Below, one piece after another: positions 33,151-41,485 of a stretch of DNA of 64,000 nucleotides (position 1 is its first letter; each line of letters begins with the position of its first letter). Source of the stretch: UBA583 sp964429995 (GTDB taxonomy: Archaea > Nanobdellota > Nanobdellia > Woesearchaeales > UBA583); assembly GCA_964429995.1 (NCBI GenBank), contig CAYSDY010000001.1:248001-312000 (forward strand), read 5' to 3'. The position numbers and the translations under genes were made by a program. The notes under the pieces were generated by a model. It saw only the letters and a list, made by a program, of their open reading frames with translations, was not told the origin of the DNA and searched no databases.

Positions 33151-34616
33151 GTTTTAATTCTAGAAGATATAAAAAGTGTATATCCCCAGTTGTTGCAACA
33201 GCTTTATTATTAGTTGTAGCTGTTGTTGCAGTAGTAGGTTTTCAGGGTTGGTTTGGTACATATTCAACAAACATTTTAAGTGGGGTTGAAAGTTCATCAG
33301 TAAATGATGTTAGAACAAGTCAAATAGAAACAATTGTTGGTAATAGTTTATATTTAAAGAATGATTATGATAACTTAACTATAAAAGATATAAAAGTAAA
33401 TGGTTACAGTTGTTTTGATAGTGAAACAAATTATGCTAAAGGAATATTGGAAATCAACATAACAGACTGTATCTCAAATTTGAATGTTAGCACTCCAGAT
33501 GTTGTAGTAATAACAGATAAGGGTTTGATTGAAAAAAAGATTTATGTAAAACATGTTAACATTACAGAAACAGGTAGTGGTGGTTTGCCACCAGTAGTTG
33601 ATTTAAGTTGTTCTTTAAATGGTACAACCATTGATAATGGTTCATCACATATATTTTATCTGTATGATAAACCATATAATAACTTAGCAGGATGTTCTGC
33701 TATTTCACAAGAAAGAACATGTAATGATGGTACATTGGATGGTACAAATAACTATAGTTATGCAACATGTAATGATAGTTTAGGACCAACACAAGGTGGA
33801 GAATGGGTGCTTGTATTTGCAAATGAAGATTTAGGCGTTAACAATGATTTTTACATTATGAAATATGAGGCAAAATTTGTAAATACAGCAAGTAAAACAC
33901 AGGATGCAACATATAAGGGTTGGCGATATGATACTGCTGGAGGTGATTTAAGTATAAGATCACATCCAACACCTGAACCAATAACATTCATTAATCAGAC
34001 TCAGGCAATTTCTTTGTGTGCATCTTTAGGTACAGGTTATAAATTAATAACTCGTGCTGAATGGGTAACAACGGCACGAGAAGCAGAGAATAATACATAC
34101 AATTGGAATACAAGTGAAATATATTCAGGAAGTATGTATAGAGGACATAGTGATAATTCACCTGCTTATTCTTTACCTGTAACAGATACAAATGATGGTT
34201 ATATTGGAACAGGCCAAAGTGGGACATCAGAACAAAGAAGAACCTTAAAATTATATAATGGCGAAATCATTTGGGATTTAGGTGGTAATATATGGGAATG
34301 GAACAGTGATGTTTACAATACTAATACCGAAAGTTCATTAGGTCAAGGTACAAGCAAGTGGTATGAATGGACATCTATAAGTTCATCATACAATCATTTA
34401 AAACCATACAATACATCTTTAACATCATCTAATGGAATAGGACAAGTTTATGCTGATGTTGACAATGCACATTCAAGCGGAACAATACATGCCTTCGTCT
34501 CTGGCGGTGCTTGGAACATTGGTGCTGCTCCTGCTGGTTCTTTTGCCTTGGGCTTTTACTATGCTCCTTCGTTCTTTTACTTCGGCATCGGGTTTCGTTG
34601 CTCATATGATCCTTGA
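33102..34616 (+). CDS. DGR target: pilin-anchored FGE/C-type-lectin-fold variable surface protein
   Basis: 504 aa. The N-terminus has an archaeal type IV pilin/archaellin-like leader and helix (RRYKKC then ISPVVATALLLVVAVVAVVGF, about 22-47). A beta-type spacer follows. From about residue 235 there is an FGE-sulfatase-like C-type lectin fold (GGEWVLV...FYIMKYEAKF, GYKLITRAEW, DLGGNIWEWNSDVY). The last 41 residues are the variable repeat, ending GIGFRCSYDP. DGR targets typically use this fold to display variable residues. The pilin-like anchor would place it outside the cell or in a filament. It is probably co-transcribed with the Avd genes. Confidence 0.9.
   Translation: MAKNRIFKFSCLFTLLSFNSRRYKKCISPVVATALLLVVAVVAVVGFQGWFGTYSTNILSGVESSSVNDVRTSQIETIVGNSLYLKNDYDNLTIKDIKVNGYSCFDSETNYAKGILEINITDCISNLNVSTPDVVVITDKGLIEKKIYVKHVNITETGSGGLPPVVDLSCSLNGTTIDNGSSHIFYLYDKPYNNLAGCSAISQERTCNDGTLDGTNNYSYATCNDSLGPTQGGEWVLVFANEDLGVNNDFYIMKYEAKFVNTASKTQDATYKGWRYDTAGGDLSIRSHPTPEPITFINQTQAISLCASLGTGYKLITRAEWVTTAREAENNTYNWNTSEIYSGSMYRGHSDNSPAYSLPVTDTNDGYIGTGQSGTSEQRRTLKLYNGEIIWDLGGNIWEWNSDVYNTNTESSLGQGTSKWYEWTSISSSYNHLKPYNTSLTSSNGIGQVYADVDNAHSSGTIHAFVSGGAWNIGAAPAGSFALGFYYAPSFFYFGIGFRCSYDP
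34491..34604 (+). repeat. DGR variable repeat (VR)
   Basis: 114 bp aligned with the TR at 35591-35701. Of 21 alignable TR adenines, 14 are changed in VR, for example AAT to GCT, AAC to GGC, AAC to TTC and AAC to TAC. Only three other substitutions are seen: one C to G near the 5' edge, and TTG to TTT twice. One 3-nt length difference occurs at 34521-34534. The 3' 18 bp ATCGGGTTTCGTTGCTCA are identical (IMH). The VR encodes target residues 464-501. Confidence 0.95.
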
Positions 34617-34627
34617 TTTGAGATTTT

Positions 34628-34645
34628 AGGGGGTAACCCTTTTTA
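34628..34645 (+). terminator. Hairpin plus T-run just after the target gene
   Basis: AGGG-GGTAA-CCCT followed by TTTTT, 11 bp after the stop codon. It could be a terminator. DGR target genes also often have a small hairpin close to the IMH that aids homing, so that role is equally possible. Confidence 0.45.
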
Positions 34646-34649
34646 AGAA

Positions 34650-34780
34650 ATTGTGGAATCGTTTGTAAAACGATTTGTGAAATTGTGGAATTGTGGTAGC
34701 GAGCTTAATGCGAGCTATTAAACAGAATGGCCATACATTCGTAGCAAAGCTACAGGTCCGAGGTCGGACGGTTTAATATC
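34650..34780 (+). other. Chain of short hairpins between VR and first Avd-like gene
   Basis: Stems visible are AATCGTTT/AAACGATT, GTAGC-AAA-GCTAC, GTCCG-AGGT-CGGAC and GAATG/CATTC, plus a direct repeat GCGAGCT. The segment is richer in G and C than its surroundings. No ORF is present. It could be a structured RNA or an untranslated leader of the Avd operon. Confidence 0.45.
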
Positions 34781-34798
34781 TAAATTTTTAAAAATAAA

Positions 34799-35170
34799 AT
34801 GAGCAAGAAATTATCTGTATTAGAGCTACCTATTTATAAGGAGCATTTCAAAGTTTTTTTAGAAGCACTTGATATTTTAGATGAAAAAATGTCAAGTGAA
34901 AAGAAACATGGTATTTTGTTAAAAGAAACATATGAAACCATAATACAAATATTTCCCAATTTAACAGCAGATTATAATTATTGGGATTTAAAAGGGAAAT
35001 TGAAAATTTATAATAAAGTACGAATTTTATTATCTTATATTCAATGTCAACTACATATTTTATATGAGTTAGAAGTTTTAGAAAAAGAATATTATAATGA
35101 AACTGAAGATTCTATAAGATATGTAAGTGGTTTAATAAAAAAATTGGAGAGTTTACCAAATGAACCATGA
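34799..35170 (+). CDS. Avd-like helical accessory protein, 123 aa
   Basis: All-helical protein, probably a four-helix bundle: ELPIYKEHFKVFLEALDILDEKM, KETYETIIQIFPNLTADY, KLKIYNKVRILLSYIQCQLHILYELEVL and SIRYVSGLIKKLESL. Its size and place in the DGR cassette suggest an accessory factor related to Avd or the S23 protein fold. The match is weaker than for the next gene, and it overlaps that gene by 11 bp. In known DGRs Avd forms a pentamer that binds RT and template RNA. Confidence 0.6.
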   Translation: MSKKLSVLELPIYKEHFKVFLEALDILDEKMSSEKKHGILLKETYETIIQIFPNLTADYNYWDLKGKLKIYNKVRILLSYIQCQLHILYELEVLEKEYYNETEDSIRYVSGLIKKLESLPNEP

Positions 35171-35510
35171 ACAGGAAAGAGAATTTCTATTATACAATGA
35201 AATATATAATTTATACATATATGTGTTTCCATTGCTAACAAAATTTCCTAAAAGTGAAAAATTTACATTAAGACAAGAAATAGAGAAAACATTTATAGAT
35301 TTGTTATTATCAGTTTTTGAATATAAGAAAATCAAGCAAGATAATAAAAAAAATATTGTTAAAAGAATATCATATTTATTTGATAAAATAAAGTTTTTAG
35401 TAAGGTTAACTACAGATTTACATATTTTTCCACAAAAACATTATCTCTATTTTTTAACTAAAACTGAAATAATAGGAAAATTAATAGGTGGATTGTTAAG
35501 AAAAATATAA
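35160..35510 (+). CDS. avd: DGR accessory variability determinant (Avd)
   Basis: 116 aa four-helix-bundle protein with the recognisable Avd/S23-type pattern: LYNEIYNLYIYVFPLLTKFPKSEKFTLRQEIEKTFIDLL, then KKNIVKRISYLFDKIKFLVRLTTDLHIFPQKHYLYF, ending KTEIIGKLIGGLLRKI. Many basic residues fit RNA binding. It is required for mutagenic homing in studied DGRs. It is intact here although the RT is broken, which points to recent RT loss or to use of an RT elsewhere. Confidence 0.85.
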   Translation: MNHEQEREFLLYNEIYNLYIYVFPLLTKFPKSEKFTLRQEIEKTFIDLLLSVFEYKKIKQDNKKNIVKRISYLFDKIKFLVRLTTDLHIFPQKHYLYFLTKTEIIGKLIGGLLRKI

Positions 35511-35590
35511 CTTTATAGTAGATAGTAATTTATTTAAAAAAAGTTATTAATCAATTAATTGACTAAAACAAAAAAATGGAGTTTGTTTTT

Positions 35591-35701
35591 GCCTTCCTCT
35601 CTGGCGGTAATTGGAACAATGGTGCAAATGCTGGTTCTTTTGCCTTGAACTTGAACAATGCTCCTTCGAACTTGAACAACAACATCGGGTTTCGTTGCTC
35701 A
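35591..35701 (+). ncRNA. DGR template repeat (TR) RNA region
   Basis: 111-bp non-coding template. Read in the VR frame it gives GGNWNNGANAG then FALNLNNAPSNLNNN and IGFRCS, where nearly every variable codon is AAC or AAT, the adenine-rich design that lets A-mutagenesis reach many residues. It lies 80 bp after avd, with a possible TATA-like TTTATTTAAAAAA at about 35528. The flanking DNA to 35958 holds no gene. The 257 bp after TR may form the structured part of the template RNA. Confidence 0.93.
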
Positions 35702-35958
35702 GTAACACTACAAATTCCTCGAATATGTATGATTCATGTAATCATCTAAGAGCTGAAAATTACCAAAAAAGGGTTACAGTTTTAGTCTTACCTTTAAAAA
35801 ATTCTTAATAACATGCAAGTTATTAGAAGACTGCTAAAGTATTAAAGGTTAATCTATAATACTAATTGTAAAAGGATAAGTCTTTTTACAATTAAATTTC
35901 TTAAATTTTTTATCTAAATTTAAACAGATTTTTAAAAATACATGTTTTCTTTTATTAT

Positions 35959-37074
35959 ATGAGAAAAATAGTTGATACAACTTTTTATTCTAAAAGGATA
36001 GGTAAGTTGCCAAAAGGATGCTCAATGTGTGTTAAAGGATATAAACTTGTTTTGTTTGTAACAGGAATCTGTCCAAGAAGATGTTGGTATTGTCCATTAT
36101 CTTTAAAAAAAAAGAATAAAGATGTTATTTTTGTTAATGAATGGCAGACAGAATCTTTTGATGATTTGAAACGAGAACTTTATTTGACTCAGGCAAAAGG
36201 GGTAGGAATTACCGGTGGAGATCCTTTGTCTAGAATAGAGCGTACAGAAGAATACATAAAATTTTTAAAGAAGGAAAAAGGTTTAGATTTTCATATACAT
36301 CTTTATACTAGTTTGGATTTGGTTGACTTAAAAAAATTAAAAATACTATATGATGCTGGACTTGATGAAATAAGGTTTCATGTAGATTTTGATGATACTT
36401 CTAAATGGGATAAACTTATTCTTGCAAAAAAATATGATTGGGATATTGGTATAGAAATACCTTTAGTTATGGATAAAGAATCAATTATTTATCAGATATG
36501 TGATTTTTTTGATGGAAGGATAGACTTTCTTAACCTTAATGAATTAGAAATATCTGATCTTAATTCTGATCAGATGACAAAAAGAGGATATGAAATAAAA
36601 GAGGATGGATCTTCGGCTGTAAATGGTTCTTATGAACTTGGGGTACGGGTACTTAAATATTGTTGTGATAAAAAATTTAATGTTCATTTCTGTTCTTCAA
36701 AATTAAAAGATAGGGTTCAAATGCAAAATAGATTTAAATTAAGAGGAGAAATGACCAAAACACAATTTGACTTATTGACTGATGAAGGTCTTTTTATAAG
36801 AGGAACTCTATTTTTAAAAGATTTTGATTATAATAAATTAAAAGATAATTCTTATAACAAGGATGAAATTTTAAAAATCCTTTATGAGAAAAAGAAATTT
36901 TTGGAAGATGAGGGACTTGAAGTAATGATTGATGAAAACAAAATGAGAATTATTACATATTATGAACATGTAGAACAATTTTCTAAATTATTTAAAGATA
37001 TAGGTTTTGTTCCTGCAATAGTTGAGCAGGATCCAACAGTTGAAGCGTGTGATGTTAATATACACTATTTGTGA
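35959..37074 (+). CDS. Radical SAM protein (COG2108-like)
   Basis: 371 aa. The radical SAM cluster motif is C38-x3-C42-x2-C45 (CPRRCWYC), followed by a GITGGDPL segment that corresponds to the GGE SAM-binding motif. An extra CxxC precedes it (C21, C24 in KGCSMCVKG). This opening, LPKGCSMCVKGxKLVLFVTGxCPRRCWYC, is typical of an archaeal family related to pyruvate formate-lyase-activating enzymes with unknown substrate. The C-terminal region (residues 240-371) is family-specific. It has its own promoter after the DGR cassette. Confidence 0.83.
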   Translation: MRKIVDTTFYSKRIGKLPKGCSMCVKGYKLVLFVTGICPRRCWYCPLSLKKKNKDVIFVNEWQTESFDDLKRELYLTQAKGVGITGGDPLSRIERTEEYIKFLKKEKGLDFHIHLYTSLDLVDLKKLKILYDAGLDEIRFHVDFDDTSKWDKLILAKKYDWDIGIEIPLVMDKESIIYQICDFFDGRIDFLNLNELEISDLNSDQMTKRGYEIKEDGSSAVNGSYELGVRVLKYCCDKKFNVHFCSSKLKDRVQMQNRFKLRGEMTKTQFDLLTDEGLFIRGTLFLKDFDYNKLKDNSYNKDEILKILYEKKKFLEDEGLEVMIDENKMRIITYYEHVEQFSKLFKDIGFVPAIVEQDPTVEACDVNIHYL

Positions 37075-37193
37075 TTTAATTGTGATAATTATAAAAATAT
37101 TTTTCAAAAACTTATTTTAAGCGTGTTTTTTTGATTTTGTAAAAAATTTTATAAATTAAATAATCTTTTCTTTAGTATTTTAATTTTAATAAA

Positions 37194-38333
37194 ATGGCTA
37201 AGGATTATTATAAAACACTTGGAATTGATAAAAAAGCTTCAAAAGATGAAATAAAAAAAGCATATAAGCAGTTAGCAAAGAAATATCATCCAGACATTTC
37301 TAAAGAGGCTGATGCTGAATCAAAATTTAAAGAAATAAATGAGGCTGCAGGAATTCTTCTTGATGATTCTAAGAGACAACAGTATGATACATATGGTTCT
37401 ACTGAAGGATTTTCAGGTTTTGGTTCAACAGGTTTTTCTGGATTTGATCCTAGTGATTTTGGTATAAATCTGGATGATATTTTTGAACAATTTGGATTTT
37501 CAGGTTTTGGTTCAACAGGTTTTGGTTCTTCTTCTAGGGGATTTTCATCAAGAAGTGGAAGAAGTGATGATAACAGATTGTATGCAGATCTTAACATTAC
37601 ACTTGAAGAGGCTTTTCTTGGCGTAAAAAAAGACATTTTTGTAAAAAGAAAGGTTATGTGTGATGATTGTATGGGAAAGGGTGCAAAAAATCAGGAAGAT
37701 GTGTCTGTTTGTGATAAATGTTCTGGAACTGGTTTTGTTTTTGAAGTACAAAGATCATTTCTTGGAAACATAAGAACTCAAAGAACATGTCCTAAGTGTC
37801 ATGGAAAAGGAAAGATAGTGAAAAATCCATGCTCTAAATGTTCTGGATTAGGATATGTTTATAGAAGTGATAAAGTGATTGTAAATGTTCCTAAAGGAAT
37901 AGAATCTGGAGTTCTTTTAAGGGTTTCAGGAGAAGGTAATTATGATAATGATTCTGGATCTAGTGACGATTTATATGTTAAGATTAATATACTTAAAGAT
38001 GAAAGATTTGAGATGGAAGGTATGGATCTTTATAAGGATGTGGATATCAATTTTATACAGGCAATACTTGGTGATGAAATAGAGATAGAATATTTTGCAG
38101 GAAAAAAACTTGAGATAAAAATTCCTTCTGGAACACAACCAGGAACAATTTTAAGATTAAAAGGAAAAGGAATGCCTTATTTTAATTATGATAACAAAGG
38201 GGATTTGTTTATACGTGTAAATGTGGAAATACCTTCAAAAACAAGCAAAGAACAAAAACAAATATTACAAGAATATGCAAAAACATTAAAAGACAAAACT
38301 TTGTTTAATAGGATAAAGGATATGTTTAAGTAA
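37194..38333 (+). CDS. dnaJ: Chaperone DnaJ
   Basis: Hsp40 cochaperone. The J domain has HPD at 32-34. The Gly/Phe region repeats FSGFGSTGF. The zinc domain has four CxxCxGxG-type knuckles (CDDCMGKG, CDKCSGTG, CPKCHGKG, CSKCSGLG), and the C-terminal beta domains end with a long lysine-rich helix. At 379 aa it is full length. No dnaK or grpE is adjacent; they may be elsewhere. A clear intrinsic terminator follows. Confidence 0.95.
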   Translation: MAKDYYKTLGIDKKASKDEIKKAYKQLAKKYHPDISKEADAESKFKEINEAAGILLDDSKRQQYDTYGSTEGFSGFGSTGFSGFDPSDFGINLDDIFEQFGFSGFGSTGFGSSSRGFSSRSGRSDDNRLYADLNITLEEAFLGVKKDIFVKRKVMCDDCMGKGAKNQEDVSVCDKCSGTGFVFEVQRSFLGNIRTQRTCPKCHGKGKIVKNPCSKCSGLGYVYRSDKVIVNVPKGIESGVLLRVSGEGNYDNDSGSSDDLYVKINILKDERFEMEGMDLYKDVDINFIQAILGDEIEIEYFAGKKLEIKIPSGTQPGTILRLKGKGMPYFNYDNKGDLFIRVNVEIPSKTSKEQKQILQEYAKTLKDKTLFNRIKDMFK

Positions 38334-38338
38334 GACTT

Positions 38339-38368
38339 GGGAAAATCTTGTAAAGATTTTCTTTTTAG
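38339..38368 (+). terminator. Intrinsic terminator after dnaJ
   Basis: GAAAATCTT-GTA-AAGATTTTC, a 9-bp perfect stem followed by TTTTTAG, 8 bp after the dnaJ stop. Confidence 0.75.
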
Positions 38369-38423
38369 TAGTTGTTAAGTTTAATTTTTTTTTAAATTGG
38401 GATGCAAAGTATATATTAATTAG

Positions 38424-38894
38424 TTAATTAGTAAATGGCCCATATATTGGCCCTACACCTGCACTGCTAAATTTGATAACCCAATAAATATCTTCGCAAT
38501 CTAAAATATCAATATAATACCATCCTCCTCCTACATTTTCACCCGCCGAGTAAAAATAGTATCTTATTTGTTCTGCTTTTTTATTTTTGCAATAGAATCC
38601 CCTTTCTTCCTTGTTGTTAGTCTTCCAAATGTAACTTAAGTTTCCATCAGTAAAATTAGATAAATTTTCAGTAGATAGCAGATAATTTATATTTTGAGCG
38701 ATTAAAAAATTTTTATAAGAGTCATGTTTAAGCATATGATAATCATTAATTAGTTTAGTGTTAGTTTTTGAAGTAGAACGACTTATGCTGTACAAAAAAC
38801 ATCCTGCGATAAAAGATCCTATAATGATTATAATAACTAAGATAGTTATTGATGTTATTAAACATATTTTTCTCATCATGTTTATGTTGGACAT
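38424..38894 (-). CDS. Hypothetical single-pass membrane protein, 156 aa
   Basis: A strong hydrophobic helix lies at residues 9-34 (ICLITSITILVIIIIIGSFIAGCFLY) after a basic start. The outer part has GFYCKNKKAEQIRYYFYSAGENVGGGWYYIDILDCEDIYWVIKF, aromatic-rich beta sequence with a likely Cys pair. I recognise no family. It is isolated between dnaJ (convergent) and a divergent small gene. Start codon alternatives are the ATGs at residues 6 and 7 (MM RK). Confidence 0.55.
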   Translation of the reverse strand: MSNINMMRKICLITSITILVIIIIIGSFIAGCFLYSISRSTSKTNTKLINDYHMLKHDSYKNFLIAQNINYLLSTENLSNFTDGNLSYIWKTNNKEERGFYCKNKKAEQIRYYFYSAGENVGGGWYYIDILDCEDIYWVIKFSSAGVGPIYGPFTN

Positions 38895-38958
38895 TGTTTA
38901 TTTAAAAAACTATTTATGAACTGAATAAATGAAAATGAATATTTACATATTTAAGGTA

Positions 38959-38970
38959 ATATATTTAAAT
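38959..38970 (+). promoter_or_regulatory. TATA box
   Basis: ATATATTTAAAT lies about 26 bp before ATG 38991, supporting expression of the small gene that follows as a leaderless message. Confidence 0.5.
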
Positions 38971-38990
38971 TATTCTATACTAATTGTATT

Positions 38991-39269
38991 ATGGATGAGA
39001 TTTTTGATACACATAAATTTTTGTACACAATTTTTTACAAAAAAGAATTTGAAGGGTATAAATTTTTAATTTTTAGAGATAATAGAGAGGTTATGGTTGA
39101 AATTTTAAAGTTTGAAGTTAATGCTAAACCTATAGTATGTAGAATCTATGATAAAGAGGGTAAAAAATATACATTACCTTTACAGTTTGTAAGAAAAGTT
39201 TTTTTACACGATGAGCTTGTTTGGGATAATACTGATTCTGATATTAGCAATATAAAAATAATAAATTGA
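38991..39269 (+). CDS. Hypothetical protein, 92 aa
   Basis: I do not recognise it. It is soluble and beta-rich: FLYTIFYKKEFEGYKFLIFRDNREVMVEILKFEVNAKPIVCRIYDKEGKKYTLPLQFV. This could be a small barrel fold. It has its own TATA box and is convergent with the DUF835 gene. Confidence 0.5.
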   Translation: MDEIFDTHKFLYTIFYKKEFEGYKFLIFRDNREVMVEILKFEVNAKPIVCRIYDKEGKKYTLPLQFVRKVFLHDELVWDNTDSDISNIKIIN

Positions 39270-39297
39270 GAATTTTAATTTTTTTCTGAATTCTTAA

Positions 39298-40161
39298 TTA
39301 AAAATCAAGAGGTTTTAATATATTTTCAAGTTCCATTTTCTGACTTGCAGAAATAGAAGAGTTATTAATTGTGCAGATTAAGGTTCCATTATATCTTGAT
39401 ATTTTTGTAGATATGTATTGCAAAAATTCAATTATTATACTAAAGTTATTGCTTTTTAATATAGAGTCAAGTTCCATTAATATAAATGAATTTTCTGCTT
39501 GTTCAAGAAAAGAATCAACAAAAGATATGAGGTCATTTAAACGTATAGGGTTTATTATTCCAGAATTGTAACCAAGAGAATTCCTTATATATTCTGAATC
39601 GCTATTTTCTTCTAGTTGACTTATCCATGCTATAGGTGTTTTGTATATTTTCCATCTTTCTCTTATTTCTTGTGGATTTGATTCTGTAATAAGAAATCCT
39701 TCAAAACCTTTTTGGACTGCTTTGCTAAATTCTTCAAAAAGAATATTTAGGTTTTTATTTATGCTTATATAGGATGTGGAAAAATCTATGTCAATGTCAA
39801 GTTCGCCTCCAAGTGTTCCTTCTTGTATTGGGATGAATTTGAATTTTACAAATTTTCCTTTATAATATTTTAATATTAATTTTTCAAGTAGCAAACCATA
39901 TGTGAGCATTGAAACAGATATGAAATTAAAAATATATGTTAGTGTTAGTGTTATCATACTGTTAATGATTCTTAATGTTGTATTGTCATATAAAAACTGT
40001 ATTATTTGCCCAGATGCAAAAAATATTGTTGAAATTCCTATGAAAAGCCAAGGTCTTTTGTATTCTTCCTGATATACTCTTTTGAAAATGGATAATACGA
40101 TTATTATTGAAATTGCAGATAGTATTGCAGATAGTATTGCAAGGAATGAAAAGGATATCAT
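39298..40161 (-). CDS. DUF835-domain membrane protein
   Basis: 287 aa. Three hydrophobic helices in the first 115 residues (AILSAILSAISIIIVLSIF, WLFIGISTIFFASGQIIQFL, MITLTLTYIFNFISVSMLTYGLLLE) anchor a cytoplasmic C-terminal domain. That domain matches DUF835: KGFEGFLITESNPQEIRERWKIYKTPIAWIS, SLGYNSGIINPIRLNDLISFVDSFLEQAENSFILMELDSILKSN, and a late YNGTLICTINNSSIS strand. DUF835 is a RecA/KaiC-like fold common in archaea with signalling-type fusions. Its role here is unknown. Confidence 0.75.
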   Translation of the reverse strand: MISFSFLAILSAILSAISIIIVLSIFKRVYQEEYKRPWLFIGISTIFFASGQIIQFLYDNTTLRIINSMITLTLTYIFNFISVSMLTYGLLLEKLILKYYKGKFVKFKFIPIQEGTLGGELDIDIDFSTSYISINKNLNILFEEFSKAVQKGFEGFLITESNPQEIRERWKIYKTPIAWISQLEENSDSEYIRNSLGYNSGIINPIRLNDLISFVDSFLEQAENSFILMELDSILKSNNFSIIIEFLQYISTKISRYNGTLICTINNSSISASQKMELENILKPLDF

Positions 40162-40305
40162 AATTTATTTTTGTTTTTATTTATTTATAAACTTTTAGCA
40201 CCAGTCTTTGTTTGATTATTTTGTATACAATTATTTTTATAGAAGATTTAAAAAAAATCGTATAAAAAAGTGATTAGAGATAATGATTAATTTTGAATGA
40301 TTATA

Positions 40306-40314
40306 TTTATAAAG
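40306..40314 (+). promoter_or_regulatory. TATA box for eS6
   Basis: TTTATAAAG, about 57 bp before ATG 40367, giving a predicted leader of about 30 nt. This is one of the few leadered genes in the window. The leader contains TTTTCCGGTTAGGC. Confidence 0.45.
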
Positions 40315-40366
40315 TGTTGTAAATTACATATATTGTGCTTGACTTTTCCGGTTAGGCTTAAAAAAA

Positions 40367-40765
40367 ATGGCAATTAAAATAGTTATTGGTACAAAAAGCG
40401 GAAAGACATACCAAAAGGAGCTTTCTGCTCAAGAAGCTGAGTCTTTATATGGGAAGATGCTCGGGGAAGAATTTAATGGTGAAATGATAGGTTTTTCAGG
40501 TATTAAGTTTTTCATAACCGGAGGGTCTGATTCAAATGGTTTTCCTATGAGAAAAGATCTTATAGGAGATAGAAAGAAAAAAATCCTTATAACTAAAAGT
40601 GTAGGTTTTAGAGGAAAATTAAGAGGGAATAAGTTTTCTGGTTTAAGAGTAAAAAAGACAGTTGCAGGAAATACTGTTTTTGAAAAAACAAATCAAATCA
40701 ATGTTAAAATTATTTCTGGTGAAGATAAAATTGAAGCATTTTTTGCTCCAAAGGAATCTGAATGA
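40367..40765 (+). CDS. rps6e: Ribosomal protein eS6
   Basis: Small-subunit protein of archaea and eukaryotes. The sequence shows IVIGTKSGKTYQKEL, the conserved GFSGIKFFITGGSDSNGFPMRKDL strand and loop, and then FRGKLRGNKFSGLRVKKTVAGNTV. At 132 aa it matches the archaeal length and lacks the eukaryotic C-terminal tail. It precedes dph6 by 33 bp in the same direction. Confidence 0.95.
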   Translation: MAIKIVIGTKSGKTYQKELSAQEAESLYGKMLGEEFNGEMIGFSGIKFFITGGSDSNGFPMRKDLIGDRKKKILITKSVGFRGKLRGNKFSGLRVKKTVAGNTVFEKTNQINVKIISGEDKIEAFFAPKESE

Positions 40766-40798
40766 TTTAATTTTTAAAAATTTTAAAAATTTTAATAA

Positions 40799-41482
40799 AT
40801 GAAAGTTGCTGTTCTATTTTCTGGTGGGAAGGATTCTAATTATGCTTTATTTGAAGCTTTGAAGTATTTTGATGTTGCTTGTCTTTTAACTATGAAATCC
40901 TTAAAAGAGGATAGTTATATGTTTCAGGTTCCAATGATTGAACATACAAAATTACAGGCCGAATGTATGAATATTAAACATGAATTATTTATTACTTCTG
41001 GTACAAAAGAAGAGGAGCTTGTTGATCTTGATTCTGCAATAAAATGTATTAAGGAAAAATATGGGATTGATGGGATTGTAAGTGGTGCAATAAAATCTGT
41101 GTATCAGGCAAGTAGGATTGAGAAAATATGTAAAAAACATGACTTGTGGTGTTTTAATCCTTTGTGGCAGATAAATGAAAAAGAATTTTTAATTAAAATT
41201 ATAAATGAAGGTTTTAAAGTTTTAATAGTTGGTATTGGAGCTTATCCTTTAGATAAAAAACTTGTTGGAAAACTAATAGATCATAAAATGGTTGATGATC
41301 TTTGTGAATTGAATGCTAAATATGGGATAAGTATTGCAGGAGAGGGAGGAGAATTTGAAACTTTTGTTATAGATAGTCCAGTTTTTAAAAGACAAATAAT
41401 TGTGTGTGATAATTTTATAATTGAAGATTCAAAAAATTGTGCAAGAATGATTGTAAATAAGATAAAGACTTGTTCAAAATGA
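40799..41482 (+). CDS. dph6: Diphthine-ammonia ligase Dph6
   Basis: Last step of diphthamide formation on elongation factor 2, adenylating diphthine and adding ammonia. The PP-loop SGGKDS is at residues 8-13. The YFDVACLLTMKS strand and the later GIGAYPLDKKLVGKLID and ISIAGEGGEFETFVIDSPVF block are signatures of the Dph6/MJ0570 family. At 227 aa it is the single-domain archaeal form. It lies next to a glutamine amidotransferase-like gene 3 bp downstream, which might supply ammonia (inference). Confidence 0.88.
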   Translation: MKVAVLFSGGKDSNYALFEALKYFDVACLLTMKSLKEDSYMFQVPMIEHTKLQAECMNIKHELFITSGTKEEELVDLDSAIKCIKEKYGIDGIVSGAIKSVYQASRIEKICKKHDLWCFNPLWQINEKEFLIKIINEGFKVLIVGIGAYPLDKKLVGKLIDHKMVDDLCELNAKYGISIAGEGGEFETFVIDSPVFKRQIIVCDNFIIEDSKNCARMIVNKIKTCSK

Positions 41483-41485
41483 AAA

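Noticed and set aside
35611..35808. 65-codon open frame overlapping the template repeat
   Set aside because: It is the TR read in a different frame (cysteine- and glutamine-rich nonsense) with no upstream signal. The TR is explained as a non-coding template.
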